From positions 4,030,001 through 4,094,000 of the forward strand of contig NZ_CP098806.1 of NCBI RefSeq assembly GCF_023822005.2: a stretch of DNA of 64,000 nt. The letters run 5' to 3'. Made by a program: the position numbers and the translations under genes. The notes beneath the pieces were generated by a model. That model did no database searches. It was not told the DNA's origin and worked only from the letters and a program-made list of their open reading frames with translations. Shown piece after piece: positions 27,338 to 37,153 of the stretch. Position 1 is the stretch's first letter; every line of letters starts with the position of its first letter. Source of the stretch: Dyadobacter fanqingshengii (lineage in GTDB: Bacteria > Bacteroidota > Bacteroidia > Cytophagales > Spirosomataceae).

Positions 27338-27538
27338 CCTAGCGAATCAGAATGTGCACCATTGTTTATTCTAAACTTCTGCACATATCCAGAATTAAAT
27401 CCTCTGTTTTAACCTAAAAGCAAAATCTAAGACTGAAATAAGTTAATATCGGTAAAAAAGGCGCTAATTATAACGAAGTTTATTGCTTGCCGGAAAGGTA
27501 ATTTTACCCATACGAAATTGAAGATAATCTCTCTTAGT

Positions 27539-29860
27539 ATGGCGCAAAATTCCAGTCAAAAGCATCGTTTGCTGACGCTCTTTGCCGGCTCGCTGATCAC
27601 AATGTTTTCCCAAAAAAGCATTGCCCAGCAATCCGCATTGCCTCCTTATCATCCCGATGCTTCCGAAATCAGTGCATCTTACAAGCACATGGAATTGATG
27701 GATTCTGTGACCAAAGGGACGATTTTGAAGGCAACGATCCAGCCCACATGGCAATCGGACGGAAATTCTTTTTGGTACAGAAACGTGTTGAAAGACAGCC
27801 TTACGGAATATGTTTTTGTAAATCCAACGACAGGTAAAAAGACGAGTCCACTAGACAAGAAAGAACTGGCAAACGCAATTTCAAAAACGCTGGATTCAAC
27901 ATTGTCAGCCGATAAATTGTTGCTTAGCGAGATTTATTCAGACCCTAAAAATCAAACCTTATTTGTACAAACAACAGGCAAATGGTTCGCATTTAATACA
28001 AAAACCAAAACAGCTAAAAAGCTTGACAAACTGCTTATCGAACGCCCGAAAGAAATAGGCTGGACGCGGGCGAGAAGTCGATGGAGACCGTTCCGGGCGG
28101 ACAGCACTTCGCCGGATAAAAAGCTTACCGCTGTCATCCGAAACGGCAATATTTTTTTAGAGAAAAAAGAAGAAAAAAATGCCCAACAGCTCACATTTGA
28201 AGGAAATCCGCTGAAACCTTTTGGCGAACTCAGCTGGTCGCCGGATGGAAAATACATTGTTGCTTACCGGATTACGCCGCATGAAGAACGGCAGATCAGC
28301 ATCATTATGTCGTCTTTGCCGAACACGACGCGCGGCGAGGTGAAAACGCGTGGCTATGCGCAGCCAGGAGATGAATTTACGTCTTATGAAATGTTTGTGG
28401 TGAATGTCGAGACAAAGGCATTGACCAAAGTCAAATCGGACATGATCGACTTTTTCGAGGCGCCGGTGATTCGTTGGCGGCATGGGGATAACACGCATTT
28501 TACTTACGAAAAAGTGGATCGCGGGCACCAGCGTTTCCGGGTGATTGATGTGAATGCGGCGACGGGTGAAACGCGGAATCTGATTGACGAAAAAACGGAG
28601 ACATTTATTTACCAAAACCTGATTTACACGCATTACCAGCCCGAAAAACACGAAATCATCTGGTCATCGGAAAAAGACGGCTGGCGGCATTTATATCTGG
28701 TGGATGAGCTTTCAGGAAAGATCAAAAATCCGATTACCAAAGGCAACTGGGTGGTTCGTGACATTGACAGCATTGACACACAAAAACGCGAAGTGTGGTT
28801 CCGCGCGAGCGGCATGAATGCGGATGAAGACCCTTATCACATTCATTATTACAGAATCAAATTCGACGGCAGCGGACTCGTAAAACTGACGGATCATGCG
28901 AAAGCAACGCACCAACTCACTTTTTCACCCGACCGCACTTACTACATTGACACTTACTCAACGATGATGAGCCCGCCGGTTTCTGAGCTGCGGAAAACGG
29001 TGGACGGCTCATTGGTTACCAAACTCGAAGAGGCCGACATTTCACAATATCTGGCATTGGGCTTCCAGTTACCCGAGATTTTCAAGGCCAAAGGACGCGA
29101 TGGCGAAACGGATATCTGGGGCATTGTTTACCGGCCAAGCAAGTTTGATCCAACTAAAAAATACCCGATCATCGAGAACATTTACGCCGGTCCACACGAT
29201 TCGTTTGTTCCCAAAGCATTCCGTTCTTACGGCGAAATGCAGAGCATGGCCGAGCTTGGATTTATTGTGGTGCAGATGGATGGAATGGGCACGGCCAACC
29301 GCTCGAAAGCTTTTCATGATGTATGTTGGAAAAACCTCGCCGATGCCGGTTTTCCCGACCGCATTGCCTGGATGAAAGCATTGGCCTCAAAATACGCTTA
29401 CATTGATTCGACCCGCGTGGGCATTTACGGCACGTCCGCGGGCGGGCAAAATTCACTCGGCGCATTGCTTTTCCACCCCGGATTTTACGACGCAGCTGTT
29501 TCGGCCTGCGGATGCCATGACAACCGCGTGGATAAGCAATGGTGGAATGAACAATGGATGGGTTACCCCGTCGGCAAGCATTACGACGAACAATCCAACA
29601 TTACCAACGCCGCAAAATTGCAGGGCGACTTGCTGCTGATCGTGGGTGAAGCGGATACGAATGTGCCACCCGAATCGACTTACCGCGTTGCGGATGCATT
29701 AATCAAATCGAATAAGGATTTTGAATTGCTGGTGGTGCCGGGCATGGGCCACAGCGACGGCGGGACTTACGGACGAAGGAAAAAAAGAGACTTTTTTGTG
29801 AATAAGCTATTGGGCGTAACGCCTCCGAATAGGAATAAAACAGACCTAACACCACAGTAA
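27539..29860 (+). CDS. S9-family prolyl peptidase (DPP IV-like), secreted
   Basis: 773 residues from the ATG at 27539, preferred over an upstream TTG because it gives a signal peptide ending SQKSIAQQ. The N-terminal half is a DPP IV-type beta-propeller (WSPDGKYIVAYRITPHEERQ; FTYEKVDRGHQRFRVIDV). The C-terminal alpha/beta hydrolase has the catalytic triad Ser633 (GTSAGG), Asp706 (GEADTNVPP) and His738 (GMGHSDGG). Family members cleave after proline, often releasing X-Pro dipeptides. It acts in the periplasm and lies between the oxoprolinase/transporter pair and a SusC/SusD pair, which points to peptide rather than glycan use. Confidence 0.92.
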   Translation: MAQNSSQKHRLLTLFAGSLITMFSQKSIAQQSALPPYHPDASEISASYKHMELMDSVTKGTILKATIQPTWQSDGNSFWYRNVLKDSLTEYVFVNPTTGKKTSPLDKKELANAISKTLDSTLSADKLLLSEIYSDPKNQTLFVQTTGKWFAFNTKTKTAKKLDKLLIERPKEIGWTRARSRWRPFRADSTSPDKKLTAVIRNGNIFLEKKEEKNAQQLTFEGNPLKPFGELSWSPDGKYIVAYRITPHEERQISIIMSSLPNTTRGEVKTRGYAQPGDEFTSYEMFVVNVETKALTKVKSDMIDFFEAPVIRWRHGDNTHFTYEKVDRGHQRFRVIDVNAATGETRNLIDEKTETFIYQNLIYTHYQPEKHEIIWSSEKDGWRHLYLVDELSGKIKNPITKGNWVVRDIDSIDTQKREVWFRASGMNADEDPYHIHYYRIKFDGSGLVKLTDHAKATHQLTFSPDRTYYIDTYSTMMSPPVSELRKTVDGSLVTKLEEADISQYLALGFQLPEIFKAKGRDGETDIWGIVYRPSKFDPTKKYPIIENIYAGPHDSFVPKAFRSYGEMQSMAELGFIVVQMDGMGTANRSKAFHDVCWKNLADAGFPDRIAWMKALASKYAYIDSTRVGIYGTSAGGQNSLGALLFHPGFYDAAVSACGCHDNRVDKQWWNEQWMGYPVGKHYDEQSNITNAAKLQGDLLLIVGEADTNVPPESTYRVADALIKSNKDFELLVVPGMGHSDGGTYGRRKKRDFFVNKLLGVTPPNRNKTDLTPQ

Positions 29861-29968
29861 AAATATAATCATAAGTCTGCCGGTTTAATACATCAGGTTG
29901 CAGAATAGCAACCCATGGGAGACGTATATCCAAGGTCGTTACAAAAATCACCATCTAACTTTTGACAC

Positions 29969-32959
29969 ATGAATAAACAATTATCCAGACTTATTCAGGA
30001 AGTGGCCTGTTACCTGCTTTGCAGTGTCGCCATGCTGCTCGTCCTGCCAGGAAATGTACAGGCAGCCGATCGCCAGATTACCGGAACAGTGGTTTCAGCG
30101 GAAGATAAAAATCCGCTGCCGGGTGTGACCATTATTGTGAAAGGAAATAATACGATGGGAACTGCGACAGACACCGAAGGAAAATTCAAAATGACTGTTC
30201 CTGAGGACGCAACGCTGATTTTGAGCTACATTGGTTATACAAGCCAGGAGTTGGTTGTGGGAACTCAGAGCGATTTTACCATTGAAATGGCTTCGGACCA
30301 AAAACAGCTTTCGGAGGTGGTCGTAATCGGTTATGGAACGCAGAAAAAAGGCGACATTACCAGTTCGGTCGCGAGCATTAAGCGGGAGGATTTTGTGAAA
30401 GGAACCGTGCGCGATGCCGCGCAATTGATTCAGGGGAAAGTGGCCGGTTTGCGCATAACAACGCCCAGCGGCTCGCCTACTTCCAACACACAGATTAACC
30501 TTAGAGGAATCAACTCCATCAACGGAACTTCAAACCCGTTGATTTTAATCGACGGAATTCCCGGCAACTTGAACACGGTTGCGCCGGAAGACATTGAATC
30601 TGTGGACGTTTTGAAAGACGGTTCTGCGGCTGCGATTTATGGAACACGTGCAACCGGCGGCGTAATTCTGATCACCACGCGTAAAAACCGTGGTAACAAT
30701 TCGCGCTCAACGGTGGAATATTCGAATTACGTAAACATTCAAACCATTGCACGCAGACCAGACCTGCTTACCGGCGACGATTATCGTCAGAAAATTAGTG
30801 AAGGCATTGATTACACGGATTACGGTGGCAACACAGATTGGCTGAAAGAGATTATGCAAAAGCCTGTCAGCCACAACCATAACCTGACATTCTTCGGCGG
30901 AAACAGCACGACCAACTTCACCGGTTCTGTAAATTACAGAAACTGGGAAGGGATCTTTTTGAGATCAGGACAAAGCCGTTTCACCGGCCGCGCCGATCTT
31001 AATCATGCGATGTTCAATAATAAATTAAAAACCAATATTCAGATCATTAACCGCATTACCTCGTCCAATGGAGCGGTTTCGCCGGATAATAATGATGCAC
31101 TTTATGGCTATGCTTACCGCCAGGCGATGATCCGCAACCCGACGGACAATGTCAGAACCGAAACGGGCGCCTGGCAGGAAAGGGACGGGTATTTTTATGA
31201 AAACCCGGTTTCGTTGTTAAACGAATCCAATTATGAGGCCAAATTCAAAGAGATGCGGATGAGTGGAAGTCTGGACTATGCGCCGATTGCTGATCTGAAT
31301 TTCAAATTATTGGTTTCCAATGTACAAAACAGCAATCTGGCAGGCGGTTCCACTACATTCCTGCATACCGCAACGCGTCTTAACAACCAAAATGCAACGG
31401 CATTCAGGAACACAAATGCGAACAACGAAAACCTGCTGGAATTCACAGGAAATTATGCCAAATCATTTGGCAAACACCGTTTTACATTGCTCGGCGGATA
31501 CAGTTGGCAGGACGCAACGTATGAAGCTTTTGATGCAAGCAACTGGGATTTTCCAACGGACGCTTATGATTGGAACAACCTTGGCGCCGGTGGTGCATTG
31601 CAAAAAGGACAAGCTGCCATGTCAAGCACAAAAAACAAATGGCAGTTGGCCGGATTTTTTGGTCGCTTGACTTACAGTTTGGACGAGAAATATCTGTTTA
31701 TGGCCAGCGTGCGTCGCGAAGGTTCTTCCAGATTTGGGATTAACAACCAATGGGGAACGTTTCCTGCCGCTTCGGTGGGGTGGAGAATCAGCAAAGAACG
31801 CTTTATGGAAGGGCTTACGGGCGTTTCTGAGATCAAGCTTCGTGCTGGGATTGGTGTAACCGGGACTATTGCGAGTGATCCTTATTTGTCTCAGATCAGC
31901 TACAATTTTACCCGGACCGAAGGTGCATTCATTGGCGGAAAATGGGTTCCTGGCTTCGTCCCAGCGCGTAACTTCAACCCGGATCTGCGTTGGGAAAAAA
32001 AGGAAGAGGTTAATGCGGGTGTAGATTTTGGTTTCCTGAAAAACAGGATCAATGGTTCGGTTGATTTTTACAGCCGCAAGGTGAAAGATCTGCTTTACGA
32101 TTTCCCAGTTCCGGTTCCTCCTTACCTGATCGGTTCTATGCTGATCAACGCCGGAACCATGAAGAATGAGGGTATGGAAGTGCTTTTGAACATTGTACCG
32201 GTTCAAACGGCCAACCTGCAATGGAATACTGGCTTTACTTATTCGACAAACCGGAACAAACTGGTGAGTCTTTCCAATGATCAGTTTCAGGCAGCAAACG
32301 ACTTTTTTGACGATGGTTACACGGGCGAGCCGATCCAGGTTTCCACGCACCGCGTAAAAGTGGGCGAGCCTATCGGACGGTTCTTTGTTTGGAAAAGTGT
32401 AGGTGTTGATGAAAATGGCGCTTGGTTAGTTGAAAACAAAGATGGTGAAGTGATTCCTATTGCCAATGCGACGCCGGAAGACCGCCAGTATTACGGAAAT
32501 GGTATTCCAAAACACAATGTAGGCTGGAACAACTCGGTTCGTTACAAAAACTTTGACCTGGCTGTAAACATGCGCGGCGCATTCGGATTCGACATTCTGA
32601 ACTTCCAAAGCATGTTTTATAATAACCCAAGAAACAAGGCTTACAACATGCTCAAAACAGCTTATGATCCAATCGACGGCAAAGTGTTGAACAATGAGCT
32701 TGTATATGTTTCCAATTACATTGAAAAAGGCGATTATTGGAAGATCGACAATGTTACGTTTGGCTACACGCTTCCTAACCTCAAAGGCTTGAAAAATGCC
32801 CGGATTTTTGTTTCCGGCCTTAACCTGGCGACCATCACCGGCTACACCGGCGTTGACCCGGAAGGCGTTGACATGACCGGCTTCTTCCCAGGAAGTGACC
32901 AGCGCGACAAATATCCTACAACCCGGACATTCACAGCAGGCCTTAGTGTAACATTCTGA
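29969..32959 (+). CDS. SusC-family TonB-dependent outer-membrane transporter (first pair)
   Basis: 996 residues. After a signal peptide (ending NVQAAD) comes a carboxypeptidase-regulatory-like domain (QITGTVVSAEDKNPLPGVTIIVKG), the SusC motif LSEVVVIGYGTQKKGDIT, the plug (VAGLRITTPSGSP, INLRGINSINGTSNPLILIDGI, IESVDVLKDGSAAAIYG) and the barrel ending TFTAGLSVTF. It is the energised outer-membrane importer of a nutrient complex whose lid is the SusD protein 22 bases downstream. No glycosidase is linked to it; a prolyl peptidase lies just upstream, so imported oligopeptides are a reasonable guess. Confidence 0.95.
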   Translation: MNKQLSRLIQEVACYLLCSVAMLLVLPGNVQAADRQITGTVVSAEDKNPLPGVTIIVKGNNTMGTATDTEGKFKMTVPEDATLILSYIGYTSQELVVGTQSDFTIEMASDQKQLSEVVVIGYGTQKKGDITSSVASIKREDFVKGTVRDAAQLIQGKVAGLRITTPSGSPTSNTQINLRGINSINGTSNPLILIDGIPGNLNTVAPEDIESVDVLKDGSAAAIYGTRATGGVILITTRKNRGNNSRSTVEYSNYVNIQTIARRPDLLTGDDYRQKISEGIDYTDYGGNTDWLKEIMQKPVSHNHNLTFFGGNSTTNFTGSVNYRNWEGIFLRSGQSRFTGRADLNHAMFNNKLKTNIQIINRITSSNGAVSPDNNDALYGYAYRQAMIRNPTDNVRTETGAWQERDGYFYENPVSLLNESNYEAKFKEMRMSGSLDYAPIADLNFKLLVSNVQNSNLAGGSTTFLHTATRLNNQNATAFRNTNANNENLLEFTGNYAKSFGKHRFTLLGGYSWQDATYEAFDASNWDFPTDAYDWNNLGAGGALQKGQAAMSSTKNKWQLAGFFGRLTYSLDEKYLFMASVRREGSSRFGINNQWGTFPAASVGWRISKERFMEGLTGVSEIKLRAGIGVTGTIASDPYLSQISYNFTRTEGAFIGGKWVPGFVPARNFNPDLRWEKKEEVNAGVDFGFLKNRINGSVDFYSRKVKDLLYDFPVPVPPYLIGSMLINAGTMKNEGMEVLLNIVPVQTANLQWNTGFTYSTNRNKLVSLSNDQFQAANDFFDDGYTGEPIQVSTHRVKVGEPIGRFFVWKSVGVDENGAWLVENKDGEVIPIANATPEDRQYYGNGIPKHNVGWNNSVRYKNFDLAVNMRGAFGFDILNFQSMFYNNPRNKAYNMLKTAYDPIDGKVLNNELVYVSNYIEKGDYWKIDNVTFGYTLPNLKGLKNARIFVSGLNLATITGYTGVDPEGVDMTGFFPGSDQRDKYPTTRTFTAGLSVTF

Positions 32960-32981
32960 TCCACAGCAAACTTTTGAAACA

Positions 32982-34565
32982 ATGATTAATAAAAGTAAAA
33001 TATACATCGTCCTCGCATCCATGATGGGTGCGGCCACGCTCTACTCCTGCACGGACCTGGAAGAACAGGTTTATTCAGAGGTTTTATCGAGCACTTATCA
33101 GCCAACCGAAAAGGACATTCCAGCGATTATAGCGCCTGTTTATTCGTCTCTTCGGGGGTTAATGTTAGGCTGGCAGGGCTATTTTGATTTGCAGGAAGAA
33201 GCAGCCGACGCCATCGTTACGCCCGTTCGCCCGAATGGCTGGGATGACGGCGGAACGTATCGCCGGATGCACCAGCACACGTGGACTTCCTTGCAATGGC
33301 AACCTGAAAACGCATGGCAAAGCTCATTCCGCAGCATTACAACAGCAAACAGGGTTTTATCTCAAATCGCAGAAGGTGAAATTCCTTTGACGACGGGAAA
33401 AGTGGAATTGGAAGCTGAGTTGAGAGCAGTGCGGGCATTGGCTTACTATCTTTTGCTCGATAACCACGGCAATGTGCCTATCGTCACCGATTTCAAAGAC
33501 ATTAATTTACCAAAACAAAACACGCGCAAAGAGGTGTATGATTTTGTGGTAAAAGAATTGCTGGAAGTGATGCCAAACCTGAGCGAAAACGCATCCACAA
33601 CTTACGGTCAGCTTAACCGTTGGGGTGCAAAAGCACTTTTGGCAAAAATATATTTGAACGCGCAAGTGTACACCGGAACGCCTGAATGGGAAAAAGCCAT
33701 TGCACAGGCTGATGATGTGATTAAAAGCGGCAAATACGTGCTGGACGCTAATTATTCAGACGTTTTCACCTGGACCAATTTCAATTCCAAAGAGATCATT
33801 TTCGCAATCCCTTACGATGAAATTTACGGAACCGGCAACCAGATCCACATGAAAACGCTCGATCCATTGAGCCGCACCGTGTATCCGATGAACGCCGGTC
33901 CATGGGGCGGAAACTGCGCCGTGCCGCAATTTATCGACACTTACGACGCCGAAGACAGCCGTCTGGCCGACACCTGGATTATGGGCCCACAGAAAAACGC
34001 AACAACCGGAGCCGTGGTTATCACTTATTCCAGAACAGTCCCAGGCATCGATAAAACCGCCTCAACCGACGGTTACCGCATTGGAAAATATAAAATCAAA
34101 CCCAACGCAACCGGCAGTTTGGACAACGACTTCCCATTGCTCCGCTATGCCGACGTCATGATGATCAAAGCCGAAGCACTTCTCCGCACCGGCAAAGCCG
34201 CCGACGCAGCAACCATCGTAACGGAAGTTCGCAAACGCGCATTTAAAACCAATTCTGCAAAAGCCACTGTAACAGCCGCAGACCTCGCAAAAGGCAGTCG
34301 CTATAACTACGGTTACCAGGCCACAAACGGCACCATCACAGAGCGCCAAGGCGGAGACGATATCAAGTTCGGCCGCTTCCTGGACGAGCTAGGCTGGGAA
34401 TTCGCAGCCGAAGCACACCGTCGCCAAGATTTGATACGGTTTGGTGTATACGAAACCAAAAAATGGTTCAACCACCGTCCGCAAGCGCAGCAACGGGCGT
34501 TGTTTCCAATTCCGCAAACAGAGTTGGACAAAAACACAAACCTGAAACAGAATCCAGGATATTAA
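32982..34565 (+). CDS. SusD/RagB-family outer-membrane lipoprotein (first pair)
   Basis: 527 residues with a lipoprotein signal (TLYSCTDLEE, Cys about 23). Typical SusD parts are LRAVRALAYYLLLDNHGNVPIVTDF near residue 150, LLAKIYLNAQVYTG, the C-terminal LRYADVMMIKAEALLRTGKAADA and FAAEAHRRQDLIRFG, and the closing FPIPQTELDKNTNLKQNPGY. It forms the surface ligand-binding lid on the preceding SusC. The 22-base gap shows co-transcription; a terminator follows 31 bases after the stop. Confidence 0.95.
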   Translation: MINKSKIYIVLASMMGAATLYSCTDLEEQVYSEVLSSTYQPTEKDIPAIIAPVYSSLRGLMLGWQGYFDLQEEAADAIVTPVRPNGWDDGGTYRRMHQHTWTSLQWQPENAWQSSFRSITTANRVLSQIAEGEIPLTTGKVELEAELRAVRALAYYLLLDNHGNVPIVTDFKDINLPKQNTRKEVYDFVVKELLEVMPNLSENASTTYGQLNRWGAKALLAKIYLNAQVYTGTPEWEKAIAQADDVIKSGKYVLDANYSDVFTWTNFNSKEIIFAIPYDEIYGTGNQIHMKTLDPLSRTVYPMNAGPWGGNCAVPQFIDTYDAEDSRLADTWIMGPQKNATTGAVVITYSRTVPGIDKTASTDGYRIGKYKIKPNATGSLDNDFPLLRYADVMMIKAEALLRTGKAADAATIVTEVRKRAFKTNSAKATVTAADLAKGSRYNYGYQATNGTITERQGGDDIKFGRFLDELGWEFAAEAHRRQDLIRFGVYETKKWFNHRPQAQQRALFPIPQTELDKNTNLKQNPGY

Positions 34566-34596
34566 GAACGAATTTAACAAGGTTAGGTAATAAGTT

Positions 34597-34632
34597 CCTG
34601 CTCCCGGCAATGTTGGTGAGCAGGATTTTTTT
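34597..34632 (+). terminator. Rho-independent terminator
   Basis: TCCTGCTC (34597-34604) pairs with GAGCAGGA (34618-34625) and is followed by a run of seven T. It ends the first SusC/SusD transcript. Confidence 0.85.
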
Positions 34633-34735
34633 GTATTTCGTATTTTTATTTACACCTTTGTAACAGCCTGTTATGCATGAAGGTCGGCTCCACGCCGTTG
34701 AAGGGTATCCTTCTTAGTGCACTTACGGGCTTTTT

Positions 34736-35557
34736 TTATGGGATAAAATTTAACTTCGAAAGCTTGTTTTTGCGGCCATAATAGTTTCCTGCTCTCCCAT
34801 CTTCAAGCCGATATTTATCAAAATCATACAGATCTATTACCAAGCCGATTTGATCGCTGATATAATCGTAGTAGCGCGTTTCACCTTTTTCGAAAACCCG
34901 CTGTATTGCCCAGCAGAAGTAGTCTGCAATATTAAGCAACGGCTCCGTTGTCGGTTGCTGGACATTGAAAACCACCCGGCAGTCATTCGACTTGTCCGGA
35001 GTTTTTGTTTTTGACCGTTCGACTGATTTGTCCAATCCTTTTTGCAGGTTAGCATGTGTCGTACATTGCGATCGATGTGCAATGTTCAGCACCAGGCTAT
35101 CATATTTATTAAGTTTGTTTTTAAGCAAATGAGACATTAAATCGGCGTAAAACTCCGCTTCCTTACCATTATGTTTGCTTTGATAAAGGTTATATATTTT
35201 TCTTGCTATAATGGCCTCAAAACTACAATCAACGCTTTTGATCAAGTCAAACGCCATTTTCCTAACTTCCGGAATATCATCTTTCGCATGAATATAAAAT
35301 CCCATCTTATCTTTCCTTTTTTGAATGCTGGGAATTCCAGTGAAGTAAGGATCATGGGCGATTTTGGATTGCAAATCGACGACTTTTTGCCTTGTAACGT
35401 CCAAGGGTTCGTTTATCTTCAGCATTCCAAGGATAAAGCATTTCGAAACGCCATCGTTACCAACAATTGGCGTGTTACCCTTGCCATAGAAAGTTGTATC
35501 ACCAGCTTCGTCCAGAAAACGGTGATGATGGAAAAGAGGTAATTTCTTTGTAGTCAT
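34736..35557 (-). CDS. DUF3800 domain protein (RNase H-like fold)
   Basis: 273 residues, no signal peptide. The N-terminal FLDEAGDTTF corresponds to the family's F-I/L-D-E-S/A-G-D acidic motif, and the C-terminal part has the conserved PTTEPLLNIADYFCWAIQRVFEKGE. These are hallmarks of DUF3800, a family with a predicted RNase H-like fold that is common in accessory and defence islands; its activity has not been established to my knowledge. The gene is AT-richer than its neighbours and sits opposite to the SusD and M24 genes, suggesting insertion. Its leader contains AACACACTAT (35568-35577, minus strand), shared with both DUF6934-like genes nearby. Confidence 0.85.
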   Translation of the reverse strand: MTTKKLPLFHHHRFLDEAGDTTFYGKGNTPIVGNDGVSKCFILGMLKINEPLDVTRQKVVDLQSKIAHDPYFTGIPSIQKRKDKMGFYIHAKDDIPEVRKMAFDLIKSVDCSFEAIIARKIYNLYQSKHNGKEAEFYADLMSHLLKNKLNKYDSLVLNIAHRSQCTTHANLQKGLDKSVERSKTKTPDKSNDCRVVFNVQQPTTEPLLNIADYFCWAIQRVFEKGETRYYDYISDQIGLVIDLYDFDKYRLEDGRAGNYYGRKNKLSKLNFIP

Positions 35558-35567
35558 TATGATTTTT

Positions 35568-35577
35568 ATAGTGTGTT
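35568..35577 (-). promoter_or_regulatory. Leader motif AACACACTAT, copy 1
   Basis: On the minus strand AACACACTAT lies 10 bases before the DUF3800 start codon, inside TTTAACACACTATAAA. The same ten bases precede the DUF6934-like genes at 37126-37135 and 38366-38375. It may be a regulator site or shared leader ancestry. Confidence 0.5.
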
Positions 35578-35688
35578 AAATAAATAGACGTTTCAAATAA
35601 GTAAATTAAAATCATTCATCAAAACGATCTTTTGATATAAACAAAAACAGCCGAAAGTCGATCGCTGACGGCCGAAAGCCAAAACATT

Positions 35689-37074
35689 ATGTTCTCAACA
35701 GACACTTACAAACAACGCCGCCGGATCTTAAAACAGAAAGTAGGGAGCGGTTTAATTCTTTTTCTCGGCAATGATGAATCCGGGATGAATTATCGGGATA
35801 ATGTTTATCCATTTCGTCAGGACAGCACTTTTTTATATTATTTCGGGCTGGATACGGCTTCGATTCATGCGGTTATTGACATTGACAATGATCAGGAAAT
35901 CATTTTCGGCGACGAACTGACGATTGATGACATTGTCTGGACGGGTTACCAGGAGCCGCTTGTTGAAAAAGCTGCCAAAGTGGGTGTTAACCAGGTGAAA
36001 CCGCTTTCGGCGCTCGCTGGATATCTTCGGGATATTCAAAGCAGGAAACAGGAAGTGCATTTTTTACCCCCTTACCGCGCTGAGCATAATCTGAAATTGC
36101 AGGAATGGCTGCAAGTTTCACCGGCCGAAGCGCCGCAACGAGCATCCGTGAAGCTGATCAAAGCCGTCGTTTCCATGCGTTCTTACAAGTCATCGGAGGA
36201 GATCGCCGAAATCGAAAAAGCCGTCAACACTTCCATTGACATGCATTTGGATTTCATGCGCACAACCCGCCCGGGCATGACGGAAAAAGCCATTGCAGGA
36301 AAGTTACAAAGCATTGCCATCGCGCAAGGCGGCGACATTTCATACCCGATCATTCTGACAGTCAACGGAGAAACATTGCACACGCACGCCCGTGATCGCG
36401 TTATAAAGGACGGCGAAATGGCATTATGCGACGCCGGTGCCGAAACCGCCATGCGTTACTGCGGCGACCTGACCCGCACCATTCCGGCCGGAAAGCAGTT
36501 CAACAGCATTCAGAAAGAAATGTATGAGATAGTGCTTAATGCACAAGTTTCAGCCATTGAAGCGTGCAAACCAGGTGTTTTATTCAAAGATGTGCATGCA
36601 TTAGCCTCCACAAAATTACTGGAAGGTCTAAAATCAGTAGGCATCATCAAAGGCGATCCGCAGGAAGCACTCGCAAATGACGTTCACACGCTTTTCTTCC
36701 AATGCGGCCTCGGCCACATGATGGGCCTGGACGTCCACGACATGGAAAACCTCGGCGAACAATACGTAGGCTACTCCGACGACCTCATCAAAGGCACCGC
36801 CTTCGGCTGGAAATCCCTCCGCCTAGGCCGGGCATTGGAACCAGGCTTTGTGCTAACCGTCGAGCCTGGTTTGTATTTTATCCCAACATTAATTGATCGC
36901 TGGAAGGCGGAAAATAAACTTTCCCAGTTTATTGATTATGGGAAATTGGAGCAGTTTAGGAATTTTACGGGGATTAGGGTGGAGGATAATTTGGTGATTA
37001 CAGAAGATGGGAATCGGGTATTGGGGAAGGAATTGGTGAAGGATGTGGTGGGGATTGAGGCGTTGCGGGGGTGA
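35689..37074 (+). CDS. M24-family aminopeptidase P (Xaa-Pro aminopeptidase)
   Basis: 461 residues, cytoplasmic. An N-terminal AMP_N domain (about 1-165: GSGLILFLGNDESGMNYRDNVYPFRQDSTFLYY) precedes the pita-bread catalytic domain. All five metal ligands of dinuclear M24 enzymes can be placed: Asp248 (CDAGAE), Asp260 (GDLTRT), His343 (GLGHMMG), Glu392 (TVEPGLYF) and Glu432 (RVEDNLV). It removes the first residue from peptides whose second residue is proline, consistent with the prolyl-peptide theme of the region. The accessory DUF3800 and DUF6934-like genes flank it on both sides. Confidence 0.93.
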   Translation: MFSTDTYKQRRRILKQKVGSGLILFLGNDESGMNYRDNVYPFRQDSTFLYYFGLDTASIHAVIDIDNDQEIIFGDELTIDDIVWTGYQEPLVEKAAKVGVNQVKPLSALAGYLRDIQSRKQEVHFLPPYRAEHNLKLQEWLQVSPAEAPQRASVKLIKAVVSMRSYKSSEEIAEIEKAVNTSIDMHLDFMRTTRPGMTEKAIAGKLQSIAIAQGGDISYPIILTVNGETLHTHARDRVIKDGEMALCDAGAETAMRYCGDLTRTIPAGKQFNSIQKEMYEIVLNAQVSAIEACKPGVLFKDVHALASTKLLEGLKSVGIIKGDPQEALANDVHTLFFQCGLGHMMGLDVHDMENLGEQYVGYSDDLIKGTAFGWKSLRLGRALEPGFVLTVEPGLYFIPTLIDRWKAENKLSQFIDYGKLEQFRNFTGIRVEDNLVITEDGNRVLGKELVKDVVGIEALRG

Positions 37075-37078
37075 GTAA

Positions 37079-37114
37079 CAAAGCTATAATAATTCCAGAA
37101 ATCTTATAGCTTTG
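37079..37114. repeat. Inverted repeat after the M24 gene
   Basis: CAAAGCTATAA (37079-37089) and TTATAGCTTTG (37104-37114) are perfect 11-bp reverse complements with a 14-base loop. There is no U tract, so termination is doubtful. The right arm contains TAGCTTTG, a candidate -7 element for the following DUF6934-like gene. Confidence 0.6.
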
Positions 37115-37135
37115 CGGAATAAGTTAACACACTAT
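37107..37135 (+). promoter_or_regulatory. Candidate promoter and leader motif of DUF6934-like module 1
   Basis: TAGCTTTG (37107-37114) fits the Bacteroidota -7 pattern TAnnTTTG, and AACACACTAT (37126-37135) follows after 11 bases. The second module has the same two elements 12 bases apart. No clear -33 TTTG is visible. The start codon is 18 bases after the second motif. Confidence 0.5.
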
Positions 37136-37153
37136 TATTGAAACACAACATTA

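Noticed and set aside
29896..29913. GGTTGC-N6-GCAACC stem-loop before SusC as a regulator site or terminator
   Set aside because: Only six base pairs and no U tract; such short repeats are expected by chance.
31622..32350. A 242-residue minus-strand frame
   Set aside because: Antisense to the SusC gene; no motif, and the frame is open only because of the codon pattern of the real gene.
37079..37114. Inverted repeat after the M24 gene as an intrinsic terminator
   Set aside because: The stem is AT-rich and no U tract follows; it is recorded only as a repeat.
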